From NCBI RefSeq assembly GCF_009183415.1, contig NZ_WEHU01000017.1:1-64000 (forward strand): a stretch of 64,000 nt of DNA. Reading direction: 5' to 3'. Both the position numbers and the translations under genes were made by a program. Shown one piece after another: positions 8,383 through 17,113 of this stretch (the first letter of the stretch is position 1; the number at the start of each line of letters is the position of its first letter). The notes below the pieces were generated by a model. It had not been told where the DNA came from and searched no databases. It was given only the letters and a program-made list of their open reading frames with translations. The stretch comes from Bacillus sp. B1-b2 (lineage in GTDB: Bacteria > Bacillota > Bacilli > Bacillales > Cytobacillaceae).

Positions 8383-9246
8383 ATGGATTTGTTATTAAAA
8401 AAGATGGCCAGTAGAACAGACTTCACTGCTTCTGAGAACACAATTGCTCAGTACATATTGAATAATACAAACAAAATGGAAAAAATGACGATACAAGAGC
8501 TTGCTCGAGAAACATTCACATCTAATGCTTCCATTATTCGTTTCGCGCAAAAAATGGGGATGGAGGGTTTTAAGGATTTTAAGATTAGGCTAGTTCAGTC
8601 CATTGAGCAAAGAAAGCTTGTTTTATCTGACATTAATCCAAATATACCATTTGAAGACGATGCATCTATTATGAAAATTGGACAAGACATGATGCATTTG
8701 GCGGAGCAAGCTATTAAAGAAAGCTATCAATTACTAAATGAAGCGTCATTATTTCAAATGACAAAGTATCTATATCAAGCGGAGCGAATTTTTTTGTATG
8801 CAGCTGGGGATTCTCAAATCCGTGCAGAGAGCTTTCAAAATAAACTCGGGAAAATAAATAAATATGCCATATTGGCTACTGCTCGAGATGAGTTTGCTAC
8901 AAATACTGCTAATTTAACATCAATGGATTGTGCTTTGTTTATTACCTATGAAGCTAAATCAAAAAATGATTGGATCGCTGCAAACATATTAAAAGAAAAA
9001 AATGTACCGATTCTATTACTAACAGCATTTCCTGAAAGTGAGCTAGCTAAGTATTCTGATGTCATGTTAACAGTACCATTACTTGAAACACAGAAAATAG
9101 AAAAAATAGCTACTTTCTCCTCTCAAATCGCCCTTGACTATCTTTTAAATGTACTTTTTTCTACTTTGTATCAAATTGATTATACAGCTAACCGCAATCA
9201 TCAGCTAAAAAACGCAGAATTACTTAAGCGTTTCCTAGACCAATAG
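8383..9246 (+). CDS. MurR/RpiR family transcriptional regulator
   Basis: A 287-residue sugar-responsive regulator. The N-terminal RpiR helix-turn-helix domain covers about residues 1-75 (TIQELARETFTSNASIIRF is the recognition region). A SIS sugar-isomerase domain follows from about residue 125 (AERIFLYAAGDSQI) and normally binds a phosphosugar. GGAAGGAGA precedes ATG 8383. Divergent from the two Gfo/Idh/MocA dehydrogenases, its probable targets. Effector not predictable. Confidence 0.9.
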   Translation: MDLLLKKMASRTDFTASENTIAQYILNNTNKMEKMTIQELARETFTSNASIIRFAQKMGMEGFKDFKIRLVQSIEQRKLVLSDINPNIPFEDDASIMKIGQDMMHLAEQAIKESYQLLNEASLFQMTKYLYQAERIFLYAAGDSQIRAESFQNKLGKINKYAILATARDEFATNTANLTSMDCALFITYEAKSKNDWIAANILKEKNVPILLLTAFPESELAKYSDVMLTVPLLETQKIEKIATFSSQIALDYLLNVLFSTLYQIDYTANRNHQLKNAELLKRFLDQ

Positions 9247-9300
9247 CTAAATAATCCCTTAGATATACTTCATCAAGTCTAAGGGATTATTTAGTTTTCT
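9247..9300. terminator. strong bidirectional terminator
   Basis: Perfect 17-bp inverted repeat, arms 9247-9263 and 9278-9294, loop of 14 bases, then a T-rich tail. It separates the RpiR gene from the convergent anti-sigma gene. Confidence 0.85.
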
Positions 9301-9338
9301 GTCACTCTAATACAAGCTATCAATTAAATACTCCGTTA

Positions 9339-10019
9339 TCACATAAATTTAATTTCATTCGCAAATTGTAGTAAAATTTCTCTTCCTTGCTCACCAGATA
9401 TAATATACAAGAATTTCTCGCCTTCCATGATTATTTTTCTCTCTTCTCCACTCTTTAACATTACTGAATGAAAGGATGAAATAACCCATTCTTGTTCCAC
9501 TGTTTCATTAAGAAAAGCTTTTTTTAGATCCACTTCAAGGTCGTTTATACGTGTTTCTATCTTAATCTGGCTTCCGTCTTGTAAAGTATAGATGGCACCA
9601 CCTAGAAGAATATCTTTTTCTTTTGTTACAAATACCTCTGGTTCACCACTTGTATTAAGAGTATGTAGTTTTCGCGGAACAATAGCTTCCCTTGATAAGA
9701 AAACAGACTCCTTATTCTCTACTAACTGCTGATTTTCCACCGTTATGGCTGTTATTAAATCCGTTTCAGATAAGGTCTGTACAAATTCATTTTCTTTTTC
9801 CTGCAAAATGTCTCCATTGAGAAAAAGGACTAATCCTATTGTAAAGATACCTACGAAAGCAAAAAAAGGAAAAATGGAGAAATGTCTGTCTGTTGTATTC
9901 TTTGTTCTTATACTAACTAGCAGTCTCTCTTTTGTTACAGCTTTCTTTTTTGCTTCCCAAACTATATCACTATCTAATTGCAGCAACTCTTTATCTAGGT
10001 GATTTAAAGATTTCTCCAT
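9339..10019 (-). CDS. putative membrane anti-sigma factor
   Basis: A 226-residue protein with a cytoplasmic N-terminus of about 48 residues, one membrane segment (about 50-68, FPFFAFVGIFTIGLVLFL) and an extracytoplasmic C-terminal domain. It starts inside the 3' end of the upstream ECF sigma gene (29-base overlap) after AAAGGAGG. Position and topology are those of an anti-sigma factor that holds its sigma at the membrane. No zinc-binding HxxxCxxC motif is present, as in RsiX-type proteins. The outer domain is not one I recognise, so the signal is unknown. Confidence 0.65.
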   Translation of the reverse strand: MEKSLNHLDKELLQLDSDIVWEAKKKAVTKERLLVSIRTKNTTDRHFSIFPFFAFVGIFTIGLVLFLNGDILQEKENEFVQTLSETDLITAITVENQQLVENKESVFLSREAIVPRKLHTLNTSGEPEVFVTKEKDILLGGAIYTLQDGSQIKIETRINDLEVDLKKAFLNETVEQEWVISSFHSVMLKSGEERKIIMEGEKFLYIISGEQGREILLQFANEIKFM

Positions 10020-10530
10020 TCAATAATACCTCCTTTTTTAATTGCTTCTCCAAAGCAGCTAGAGCTCTAAAGAGAGTGGATTTCACTTTACTTTCTGTCC
10101 ATCCTAATATCGCTGCAGTTTCTTGTATAGAAAACTCTTTTAACTTTCTTAGAATAATAACGACTCTATAATCGGTTTTTAAAGAACTTATTGCTTGATA
10201 TAATTCATAGGAACTCTCCTTAATAAGTACATATTCCTCTGGTATCTCTTTGACTTCCTTTAAATGAAGGAGTATTTCTTTAAAAAGGATAATTGGTTTC
10301 CTCTTTCTGATATAGTCAATGGTTACATTATGTGCAATTCGAAATAACCATGTCTTCTCACTAGAAGCTCCTTTAAATGATGCTTGCTTCTCGTAAGCTT
10401 TCAAAAAAGTTTCATGCGTTAAGTCCTCTGCTTGCTGATAATCACGAACCATCAGTAAAATATACTTAAAAATGGATTCACTATATCTTTCATAACAAGT
10501 CAGAATAAAGTTATCATTGTCTTGGTTCAC
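9991..10530 (-). CDS. ECF RNA polymerase sigma factor (SigX-like)
   Basis: A 179-residue ECF sigma factor. Region 2 shows DYQQAEDLTHETFLKAY and KTWLFRIAHNVTIDYIRKRK; region 4 shows VVIILRKLKEFSIQETAAIL and WTESKVKSTLFRALAAL. It resembles SigX of Bacillus subtilis more than SigM or SigW, on motif memory only. The start is GTG 10530 after GGAGGTGACAAA. The gene overlaps the anti-sigma gene by 29 bases. A candidate ECF-type promoter lies at 10566-10590. It diverges from a second ECF gene at 10742. Confidence 0.88.
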   Translation of the reverse strand: MNQDNDNFILTCYERYSESIFKYILLMVRDYQQAEDLTHETFLKAYEKQASFKGASSEKTWLFRIAHNVTIDYIRKRKPIILFKEILLHLKEVKEIPEEYVLIKESSYELYQAISSLKTDYRVVIILRKLKEFSIQETAAILGWTESKVKSTLFRALAALEKQLKKEVLLNGEIFKSPR

Positions 10531-10565
10531 TTTGTCACCTCCATTTCGTTGAAAAGCTCTATATA

Positions 10566-10590
10566 GACGGTTGAACGAAAGAAAAGTTTT
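10566..10590 (-). promoter_or_regulatory. candidate ECF-type promoter of the minus-strand sigma operon
   Basis: On the minus strand AAAAC (10586-10590) is followed after 16 bases by CGTC (10566-10569), resembling the AAC...CGTC core of Bacillus ECF promoters. The spacing to the GTG at 10530 is suitable. It would allow autoregulation. The match is weaker than that of the divergent promoter. Confidence 0.4.
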
Positions 10591-10680
10591 ACATTTGTTT
10601 CATTTTTTTTCAAAAAAAAATAACAGTTTTTCATATTCGCATAGTCTATGGATGAGATTTTCATTTTAACTTATATTAGT

Positions 10681-10707
10681 TGTAACTTTTTAAAGAACTC
10701 AAACGAT
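10681..10707 (+). promoter_or_regulatory. SigX-like autoregulatory promoter
   Basis: TGTAAC at 10681-10686, 17 bases, then CGAT at 10704-10707. This is the spacing and -35 sequence known for SigX promoters (TGTAAC-N17-CGAC) with one change in the -10. The predicted transcription start is about 25-30 bases before the TTG at 10742. Confidence 0.6.
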
Positions 10708-10741
10708 TAATAATGGAACAGAACATTAAGGGGGGAGATTA

Positions 10742-11275
10742 TTGGCTAATCGTAAGCTTGAAGAGAGAGTAATAGAAATTTATCAAACGCACTATTCAGA
10801 TGTCTACCGATTTTTAATTTGTTTTACTGGTAACTCTAATGATGCAGAAGATTTAACGCAAGAAGTGTTTATTCGTGTTTTAAATCACCTTTCTAAGCAT
10901 ACTTCTGGAAGCTTAAAAACGTGGATTTTTTCCATTGCGAAGCATACGGCTATTGATCATTATCGTAGGAAAAGGTTTACCTCTATTTTTAAAGAAAGCT
11001 TTTTTAAACAAATACCCTCTAATGAATTAGATCCCAATGCGGAAATAGAAATGGATGAGTTCAAGAAAGGTATTCATCAAGCTATCTCAAAACTTAAGCC
11101 AGATTTTCGTGCTGTAGTCATTTTACGAGGAATAAATGAATTTACGATAAAAGAAACAGCTGACATACTTCATTGGAGTGAGTCAAAAGTAAAGGTAGAT
11201 TATCATAGAGCATTAAAAATCCTACGGAAAAAATTAAATATAGACACAGAGGAGGTAATCAGAAATGCGAATTGA
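10742..11275 (+). CDS. ECF RNA polymerase sigma factor (SigX-like)
   Basis: A 177-residue ECF sigma factor with region 2 motifs NDAEDLTQEVFIRVLN and LKTWIFSIAKHTAIDHYRRKR, and region 4 motifs FTIKETADIL and WSESKVKVDYHRALKIL. The start is TTG 10742 after AAGGGGGGAGA. Its 3' end overlaps the SpoIIP-domain membrane gene by 11 bases, the arrangement expected for sigma and anti-sigma. A near-consensus SigX-type promoter stands upstream, consistent with autoregulation. It is paralogous to the divergent sigma gene ending at 9991. Confidence 0.9.
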   Translation: MANRKLEERVIEIYQTHYSDVYRFLICFTGNSNDAEDLTQEVFIRVLNHLSKHTSGSLKTWIFSIAKHTAIDHYRRKRFTSIFKESFFKQIPSNELDPNAEIEMDEFKKGIHQAISKLKPDFRAVVILRGINEFTIKETADILHWSESKVKVDYHRALKILRKKLNIDTEEVIRNAN

Positions 11276-12173
11276 CCAAGATTTATTTCACCATATAAAA
11301 GAGTCCTCATTTATGAATCCACGAGATGAGTTTGTGAAAGAAACAGAAATTATGCTTAGAAAAGCAGCAAGAAAACAGAATCGCAGAAAAAAATTAAAGC
11401 TTGCCTCCATTGCTTCAAGTGGACTTCTTGTATGCATACTCACTTTGTTTTGGATTTTCTCTTTTAACGGTAAACAATTTATCTATAACACTGTCTCTTC
11501 TTACCACTCTAACCAATCACAGATTTTAACAACTACATTGGATCCACAAGTGTATATTTATCATTCGCATAATTATGAATCATTTCTATCAGAAACAAAC
11601 TCCACTTCTCCGAGAAATGCATCACATCCTACGAAGAACATTACACTAGTTGGAGAAAGGCTGAAAGAGACATTAGCAAAAAAAGATATCCAAGCACAAC
11701 ATGAAACGAAAGATATTAATGCCATACTGCTCGAAAGAGGTTTGAGTTTTCAAGATTCTTATAGCGTTACTAAAGAATTACTTGAAAACAATTTAGAGAA
11801 GTATCCTAATATAAGGATGACCTTTGATATTCATAGAGATTCTGATACTAGATCTCATACTACTGTACAAATAGAAGATACTGACTATGCAAAAATTCAC
11901 TTCGTTATATCAGAGTTAAACCCTAATTATCAGCAGAATTTAACATTCGCACAAACATTACATGAGAAACTGCAGAAAAAATATCCAGGCATATCAAAGG
12001 TAATTCTAACAAACAGTACAAATACTACTAAAAGTACTTATAATCAAGACGTATTTAACCAAGCTGTGTTAATCAATATTGGGGGATATGACAATACTTT
12101 GGAAGAAGAGTATAGATCGGTAGATGCACTAGCTGAGGTTATAGATGAAATATTGAAAGAAGAAATAAAATAA
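11265..12173 (+). CDS. membrane protein with SpoIIP-type amidase domain, probable anti-sigma partner
   Basis: A 302-residue protein. The first 45 residues are basic and cytoplasmic (PRDEFVKETEIMLRKAARK), one membrane segment follows (about 47-66), and the outer domain matches SpoIIP: YIYHSHNYESF, NITLVGERLKE, MTFDIHRDS and AVLINIGGYDNTLEEEYRS. SpoIIP is the peptidoglycan amidase/endopeptidase of engulfment; the His of YHSHN and DIHRD correspond to its metal-site residues. Overlap with the ECF sigma gene, and the short cytoplasmic tail, suggest an anti-sigma whose outer domain binds or cuts peptidoglycan. A plain sporulation role is less likely in this context. Confidence 0.75.
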   Translation: MRIDQDLFHHIKESSFMNPRDEFVKETEIMLRKAARKQNRRKKLKLASIASSGLLVCILTLFWIFSFNGKQFIYNTVSSYHSNQSQILTTTLDPQVYIYHSHNYESFLSETNSTSPRNASHPTKNITLVGERLKETLAKKDIQAQHETKDINAILLERGLSFQDSYSVTKELLENNLEKYPNIRMTFDIHRDSDTRSHTTVQIEDTDYAKIHFVISELNPNYQQNLTFAQTLHEKLQKKYPGISKVILTNSTNTTKSTYNQDVFNQAVLINIGGYDNTLEEEYRSVDALAEVIDEILKEEIK

Positions 12174-12186
12174 CTATAGTAATAAG

Positions 12187-12218
12187 AAGAGTAAGCAGAA
12201 GAAGCTTACTCTTTTCCA
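12187..12218 (+). terminator. terminator after sigma/SpoIIP operon
   Basis: Perfect 10-bp inverted repeat AAGAGTAAGC (12187-12196) and GCTTACTCTT (12204-12213), loop of seven bases, short T tail. Confidence 0.7.
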
Positions 12219-12221
12219 CGT

Positions 12222-12848
12222 TTAGTTTTGAAAAATGCCCTTATCCCGATGACTTAAATCTCCTTCTAACACAATTTCATACTGATTATTTTTTTTTGTA
12301 ATAATAGTCAAACTAGTATCATGAATAAATGGAGGTTCCCACAACCTATCCATTGGAAGTTGTTTAAAGTAGGCTAGTATTGTTTTAATCGTTATAGAAT
12401 GTGTAACAATAAGAACATTACCTGAATCATGATTCTTTATAATATCTTTCAAAGCTAATTCTACTCTTTTTCTTACATTAAAAAAATCTTCTCCCATTAT
12501 TGGCTGATATAAATGAGGTGTGTTCCAAAAAGAGTAAATTTTTTCTGGAAAATTCTCTTCGATGTATGTAATAGTTTTCCCTTCCCAATCTCCCATATTA
12601 ATTTCTCTTAAGTTTTCTTTAAGAGTAATAGGTACATCCCACTTTCCTCTTATTATTTCTGCGGTTTTCACGCTCCTATTACTTGTACTTGAATAGATGG
12701 CATCAAATTCAATATCTCTAAGGCTTTTTGCTAATAATGACGCATTATTAACACCAGTTAGCGTTAGCTCCGAGTCACTCCAACCCTGCATTCTTTTTTC
12801 TGTATTCCAAGAAGTTTCTCCGTGTCTTGTTATGTATAAAGTGAGCAT
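12222..12848 (-). CDS. histidine phosphatase family protein (PhoE-like)
   Basis: A 208-residue member of the phosphoglycerate-mutase/acid-phosphatase branch. The catalytic start is TLYITRHGETSWN (His9), Arg and Glu follow in the NLREINMGDWEG segment, and the second catalytic His lies in VLIVTHSITIKTI. Length fits broad-specificity phosphatases such as PhoE rather than full phosphoglycerate mutase. AGGAGAGAAAC precedes ATG 12848. It converges on the SpoIIP-domain gene. Confidence 0.88.
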   Translation of the reverse strand: MLTLYITRHGETSWNTEKRMQGWSDSELTLTGVNNASLLAKSLRDIEFDAIYSSTSNRSVKTAEIIRGKWDVPITLKENLREINMGDWEGKTITYIEENFPEKIYSFWNTPHLYQPIMGEDFFNVRKRVELALKDIIKNHDSGNVLIVTHSITIKTILAYFKQLPMDRLWEPPFIHDTSLTIITKKNNQYEIVLEGDLSHRDKGIFQN

Positions 12849-12984
12849 GTTTCTCTCCTATCCTATACTCTACATTGGGTTGTGAGAATTCATTTAATTA
12901 TATTTTATTAATATCGGTGATTACAGCTACTAATTACTTTATAAAGGCTTCTTATCGAGTGGTTCTACAACCCCGATTATTTTT

Positions 12985-13491
12985 TTATCTTTTTTTTTCG
13001 ATAATAGCTTTTATTATTCCTTCTGATATTTCCGCCTCTGATAACCATCTAGAATGATTTCTATCTATTTTAAATCCCAGCTGGACTTGATGATAGGTAC
13101 CATTAAAAAATCCTTCGATTGCTTTTTTTACTTTTTCTAATTTCGCGTTACTTCCTAGTATATGAAACAATTGGACATCTAAACTATATGCTGACAACTC
13201 CTCTAACAAAATCTTTATGGCCTGTTTAGCATAAGAGTGAATCCAAATTACTGCAGTATGTATTTCCCCATTTTTTTCAAGTGTCGACTTTAATGCCTCT
13301 CTGAAACTACTATTGTCTGTGTAATCTACTAATAGGGGAGTCAGACGACTATCCTGTTCCACAGCTTCTACTAGTTTATCCATTTGTAACGGTTTTCTCG
13401 CAACTACTGAAACACGAAAACCTTGTTCTACTAACCATTTTGATACTTCAAATAACATACCAGTTCCGCCAATAACTAAGGTATGCTTCAT
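12985..13491 (-). CDS. short-chain dehydrogenase family protein
   Basis: A 168-residue protein with an N-terminal Rossmann motif (TLVIGGTGMLFEVSKWL) and basic residues after the second strand (ARKPLQMDKL), indicating NADP preference. It is shorter than classical SDR enzymes (about 250), lacks the YxxxK catalytic pair and belongs to a small Bacillus family annotated as short-chain dehydrogenase; the activity is unproved. GGGGAGGAT precedes ATG 13491. The acetyltransferase at 13513 lies 21 bases upstream, so they probably share a transcript. Confidence 0.75.
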   Translation of the reverse strand: MKHTLVIGGTGMLFEVSKWLVEQGFRVSVVARKPLQMDKLVEAVEQDSRLTPLLVDYTDNSSFREALKSTLEKNGEIHTAVIWIHSYAKQAIKILLEELSAYSLDVQLFHILGSNAKLEKVKKAIEGFFNGTYHQVQLGFKIDRNHSRWLSEAEISEGIIKAIIEKKR

Positions 13492-13512
13492 TCTAGATCC
13501 TCCCCAAGAAAA

Positions 13513-14016
13513 TTACATTATTACTTCATTTATATCTTTATGATAAACAAATTGCTCCCCTTTTTTCCCCATTATTCTAATCCCTTTATCTACAAATCCG
13601 CATTTTTTATAAACATGCTGTGCGATGGTATTTTTATGGTTTACCGCTAACACAATTTCTTTTTTATCGGAATAGTGTTTTTTCACAAAAGCGGAAAGTT
13701 GATTCAAGGAAGATTGAGCAATGCCTTTCCCTTGATAATTTGTATCAACAGAGTATGCTCGAAGTAAGATAGCCTCTTCATTTTCACTAAAACCCTTTAC
13801 TCCCCCCCCGCACTGAAGAATAAAAAACCCTGCTAACTCTTCTCTATATAAGATAACTATAGGTATCTTAGTTTCATCTTCTTCACATGCCTTCACAGCT
13901 TCTACTGGAGTGGATGTATACACACTTTGTTGGGGTGATAGATTGTAAGAAAAAATACTCTGCTTATATTCCTCTGTATATAATTTAAGTTGAACCATAT
14001 CCTTGTCTGTAAACAT
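13513..14016 (-). CDS. GNAT family N-acetyltransferase
   Basis: A 167-residue acetyltransferase. YQGKGIAQSSLNQL is the acetyl-CoA loop, preceded by EAILLRAYSVD and followed by NTIAQHVYKKCGFVDKG, all standard GNAT positions. Substrate unknown. ATG 14016 has only a weak GGAT ribosome site; ATG 13998 is an alternative start. Upstream is a serine hydrolase on the same strand. Confidence 0.82.
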   Translation of the reverse strand: MFTDKDMVQLKLYTEEYKQSIFSYNLSPQQSVYTSTPVEAVKACEEDETKIPIVILYREELAGFFILQCGGGVKGFSENEEAILLRAYSVDTNYQGKGIAQSSLNQLSAFVKKHYSDKKEIVLAVNHKNTIAQHVYKKCGFVDKGIRIMGKKGEQFVYHKDINEVIM

Positions 14017-14079
14017 ATCCTATAACCGTACCTTTCTTTGTATATAGATGTTTTCTGCATTATTTGTAATGGGGAAGAT

Positions 14080-15105
14080 TTAAAATGTTTTTTTATAATC
14101 TCTGTAAATCTCTCCAATTATCCCTTCCATTTGATGAACACCTAAATCAGAGTTTGTCATAATGACCAACCCTTTTTCTAAATAGGGAAAGATAACCATC
14201 ATACATTGAAATCCTTTCCCCCATCCTAAAGAAGAAATTTCCATCTCTTTTTCTTCTCCATCTAAGAAGACACCAAGACCAGCCCAATGATAGATACCTT
14301 GTTGGTGGATTAAGTCTTTAGCATTTTTTGAAGAGATACCTAGTTTACTCTTACCTTTTATAGCAGTTATTAATTCTATTACCAACAATGAAAGATCAGA
14401 AGGTGTACTCCATAACCCACAAGCTGCTGAATAAGGATAAATAGTAGTATTTTTATCTACTACATTCCCTTTTTTATCATGACCACAAGTAATATTTTCA
14501 TCTGGTAGTAAACCGAGATAATGACTATTTTTCATTTCTAAGGGGTCTAACACATACTGTCTCATTACTTTATCAAATGATTCGCCCATCGTATCTTCTA
14601 TTAACTGCTGAATGATACAATATCCTGCATCACAATAATGAAATTGACTACCTGGTTCATAGGTAACTTCTATTTTATGAGAACAATATTCTGTTTTTCC
14701 ATTTAATAAGTCCTTCATGGAAGGAATCCCCTTCTCTAAGGAGTATTCTGTAAAACTATGTAAAGGATCTTTTATACCTGACTGATGAGACAGAAGATTC
14801 CTTAGAGTTACTTCCTTTTGGGATATAAATTCATTTTTGGGTATCTTCCAATTTTTCAGTTTATTATTAACACTCTCGTCTAATTGAAGAAACTTCTTCT
14901 CTACTAATACAAGGATCAGCATAGCCGTAACAAACTTACTCATAGAGCATGAATTAAATATAGTTGTAGCTTCCACTTTCTTATGGGTATTTTTTTCAAG
15001 ATATCCATAACAGGCAGTCTTCTGCAAATTATCACCTTGAACAAAGGCCATACTTAAACCAGCAACTCCACTCTTCCTCACTTTCTCTTCTAAGGTTACC
15101 ATCAT
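14080..15105 (-). CDS. serine hydrolase, class C beta-lactamase-like
   Basis: A 341-residue beta-lactamase/penicillin-binding-protein-fold serine hydrolase. SMSK at residues 54-57 is the SxxK nucleophile motif; the second motif is YCD (157-159) in FHYCDAGY, a change from the usual YxN. GWGKGFQ near 290 may play the KTG-like role. No signal peptide is seen, so it is cytoplasmic; esterase or D-amino peptidase activity is more likely than resistance. GGAGG stands three bases before the first ATG and six before a second ATG (15102), either of which may start. Confidence 0.82.
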   Translation of the reverse strand: MMVTLEEKVRKSGVAGLSMAFVQGDNLQKTACYGYLEKNTHKKVEATTIFNSCSMSKFVTAMLILVLVEKKFLQLDESVNNKLKNWKIPKNEFISQKEVTLRNLLSHQSGIKDPLHSFTEYSLEKGIPSMKDLLNGKTEYCSHKIEVTYEPGSQFHYCDAGYCIIQQLIEDTMGESFDKVMRQYVLDPLEMKNSHYLGLLPDENITCGHDKKGNVVDKNTTIYPYSAACGLWSTPSDLSLLVIELITAIKGKSKLGISSKNAKDLIHQQGIYHWAGLGVFLDGEEKEMEISSLGWGKGFQCMMVIFPYLEKGLVIMTNSDLGVHQMEGIIGEIYRDYKKTF

Positions 15106-15241
15106 TATCCTCCTTTTTAATTATCTTACCAAATACAGAACGTATATTCTAGAAAAATATAGATGTTTGCCTATTTTTCCTTCATCTAATAACTAATAAG
15201 CTTGTACTAGAATACAATGCATTGAACTGAGAGGTGATTAT

Positions 15242-15991
15242 ATGCTTGGTTTATATAAAGATAGTTTAGATAATCGAAAGAATCTAAATGATCAGGAAAG
15301 ATTGCTAATAGAAGAATTCGAAAAAAAAATGACAGATAACAAAAAACCTTTCCCTTGTATACCAGCTACAATTGGATTTTCTATGAATCATTTAAGATAT
15401 GGATTTATTGGTGATCCAACAGAAGAGAAAACGACTTTAGAGCTTGTTGATATCTTAAAGGAATTTACTATATATTCAAGAGATTACGGAAAATATACTT
15501 CTTTGATTGTTTTTTATCAAATTCCGAATGAACTAATGAGTGTTTCTAAAGTGGAAGACTATGAGCAACTATTTTGGGAGCAACTAAGCAGACTATCTTC
15601 CGTAGATGAAATGGATTGGGTAGGTGACATTCCGACAGACCCAGAAGATCCATTATGGGAATTCTGCTTTCACAGGGAGAAGTATTTTATGTATTGTGCA
15701 ACTCCTTCCCATCAAGCAAGAAAAAGTCGTCATTTCCAAACAATGATGCTTGCTATTACTCCAAGATGGGTATTAATTGAGTTTAATAAAAAAGAATCAT
15801 TTGCCAAAAATATTAAAAAGCAGATACGAAAAAGAGTTTCTAATTACGACTCCATAGATATACATCCTGACCTTAACACATACGGAGCAGAAGAAAACTT
15901 TGAATGGAAACAATATTTCTTAAGAGATGATGATTCTACTATTTCTAAATGTCCTTACAATCGTTTTCTTCATTTGTTAAAAAGGAGCTAA
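15242..15991 (+). CDS. YqcI/YcgG family protein
   Basis: A 249-residue cytoplasmic protein of the YqcI/YcgG family, recognisable from FPCIPATIGFSMNHLRYGF, then DPEDPLWEFCFHREKYFM and CATPSHQARKSRHFQ. A conserved Cys/His set suggests a possible metal or heme site, but no biochemical role is established. AGAGGTGATTAT precedes ATG 15242. Single gene with its own terminator. Confidence 0.85.
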   Translation: MLGLYKDSLDNRKNLNDQERLLIEEFEKKMTDNKKPFPCIPATIGFSMNHLRYGFIGDPTEEKTTLELVDILKEFTIYSRDYGKYTSLIVFYQIPNELMSVSKVEDYEQLFWEQLSRLSSVDEMDWVGDIPTDPEDPLWEFCFHREKYFMYCATPSHQARKSRHFQTMMLAITPRWVLIEFNKKESFAKNIKKQIRKRVSNYDSIDIHPDLNTYGAEENFEWKQYFLRDDDSTISKCPYNRFLHLLKRS

Positions 15992-15997
15992 TCGTTT

Positions 15998-16026
15998 AAA
16001 CCCTAAGACTATGTCTTTGGGTTTTT
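15998..16026 (+). terminator. terminator after ycgG-like gene
   Basis: Inverted repeat AAACCCTAAGAC (15998-16009) and GTCTTTGGGTTT (16013-16024) with one mismatch, followed by T residues. Confidence 0.75.
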
Positions 16027-16103
16027 GTATATGCTGTGCTCTTAAATCTAGTAATAAATAAGGTATAATAAATTGTATATATACATAGAAGGAGCGACTT
16101 ACA

Positions 16104-16991
16104 ATGAAATTTCTTAACTTTGGCTCATTAAATATAGATAAAGTATATTCTGTCCCTCATTTTGTTTCTGGTGGCGAAACGCTATCATCAACTTCTCTAG
16201 AAGAATTTCCTGGTGGGAAGGGATTGAATCAATCCCTTGCATTTGCTAAAGCAGGAGCAAATGTTCACCATGCAGGAAAAATTGGAAAAGATGGGCTATT
16301 TCTAAAGGATTTAATGCAATCTCAAGGAGTTAACGTCAAACAAGTAACGGAAGATGGCTCCTCAACTGGGCATGCAATCATTCAAGTTTCAACTAGTGGT
16401 GAAAATTGTATTTTATTATATGGTGGAGCAAATCAAGAAATAACTAAAGAACAAATCGACTCTACATTAGCGGAATGTCAAACAGAAGATGTTATTGTCC
16501 TTCAAAATGAAATGAATCATTTAGAATATATGTTGGATACTGCAGCTAGAAAAGAGTTAACTATTGCACTTAATCCCTCACCAATTAATCCAGCAATACT
16601 AAAACTAGATTATCACAAAATTCATTACTTAATTCTAAATGAAATAGAAGCTAAAGCAATTAGCGGTGAAGAGAAACTAGAGAATATTTTCACTTCCCTA
16701 CTAAACCTTAATCCACAATTAAAAATTGTACTAACTCTAGGAACTAAAGGAGTCATCTATAAGGACTCCACACAAGAAGTAAAACAAGATGCATTTCCGG
16801 TACATGCAGTTGATACTACTGCTGCTGGAGATACCTTTCTTGGATATTTCTTAAGCATAATAACGAAATATTCTGATGTAGAGAAGGCATTAAAGGTTGC
16901 ATCCAAAGCATCTTCTATTGCTGTTACAAGAAAAGGAGCAGCTTCTTCTATTCCTTCTTTAGCGGAAGTTTTGACTGAGCTCGGAATATGA
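16104..16991 (+). CDS. PfkB-family carbohydrate kinase, ribokinase-like
   Basis: A 295-residue PfkB kinase. FPGGKGLNQSLAFAKAG is the first PfkB signature and VDTTAAGDTFLGYF the second, with catalytic Asp in AAGDTF. NFGSLNIDKVY at the start and the overall size fit ribokinase-like sugar kinases that phosphorylate a sugar with ATP. No transporter or regulator lies next to it, so the sugar is not fixed by context. Good ribosome site AGAAGGAGCG before ATG 16104. Confidence 0.85.
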   Translation: MKFLNFGSLNIDKVYSVPHFVSGGETLSSTSLEEFPGGKGLNQSLAFAKAGANVHHAGKIGKDGLFLKDLMQSQGVNVKQVTEDGSSTGHAIIQVSTSGENCILLYGGANQEITKEQIDSTLAECQTEDVIVLQNEMNHLEYMLDTAARKELTIALNPSPINPAILKLDYHKIHYLILNEIEAKAISGEEKLENIFTSLLNLNPQLKIVLTLGTKGVIYKDSTQEVKQDAFPVHAVDTTAAGDTFLGYFLSIITKYSDVEKALKVASKASSIAVTRKGAASSIPSLAEVLTELGI

Positions 16992-17113
16992 CTATATAAG
17001 AATACTATCTCTTAGTTAAAAATATATTATCAATCGTAAGGACATAGATGCTTATTTAAACTATGATGAACGACTAAGAATTTAGATGAAAAAAATATCA
17101 TAAAGGAGTTTCT

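Noticed and set aside
12875-13057. Plus-strand frame of 60 codons between the phosphatase and SDR genes
   Set aside because: Largely antisense to the SDR gene, very Phe/Ile rich and without signals.
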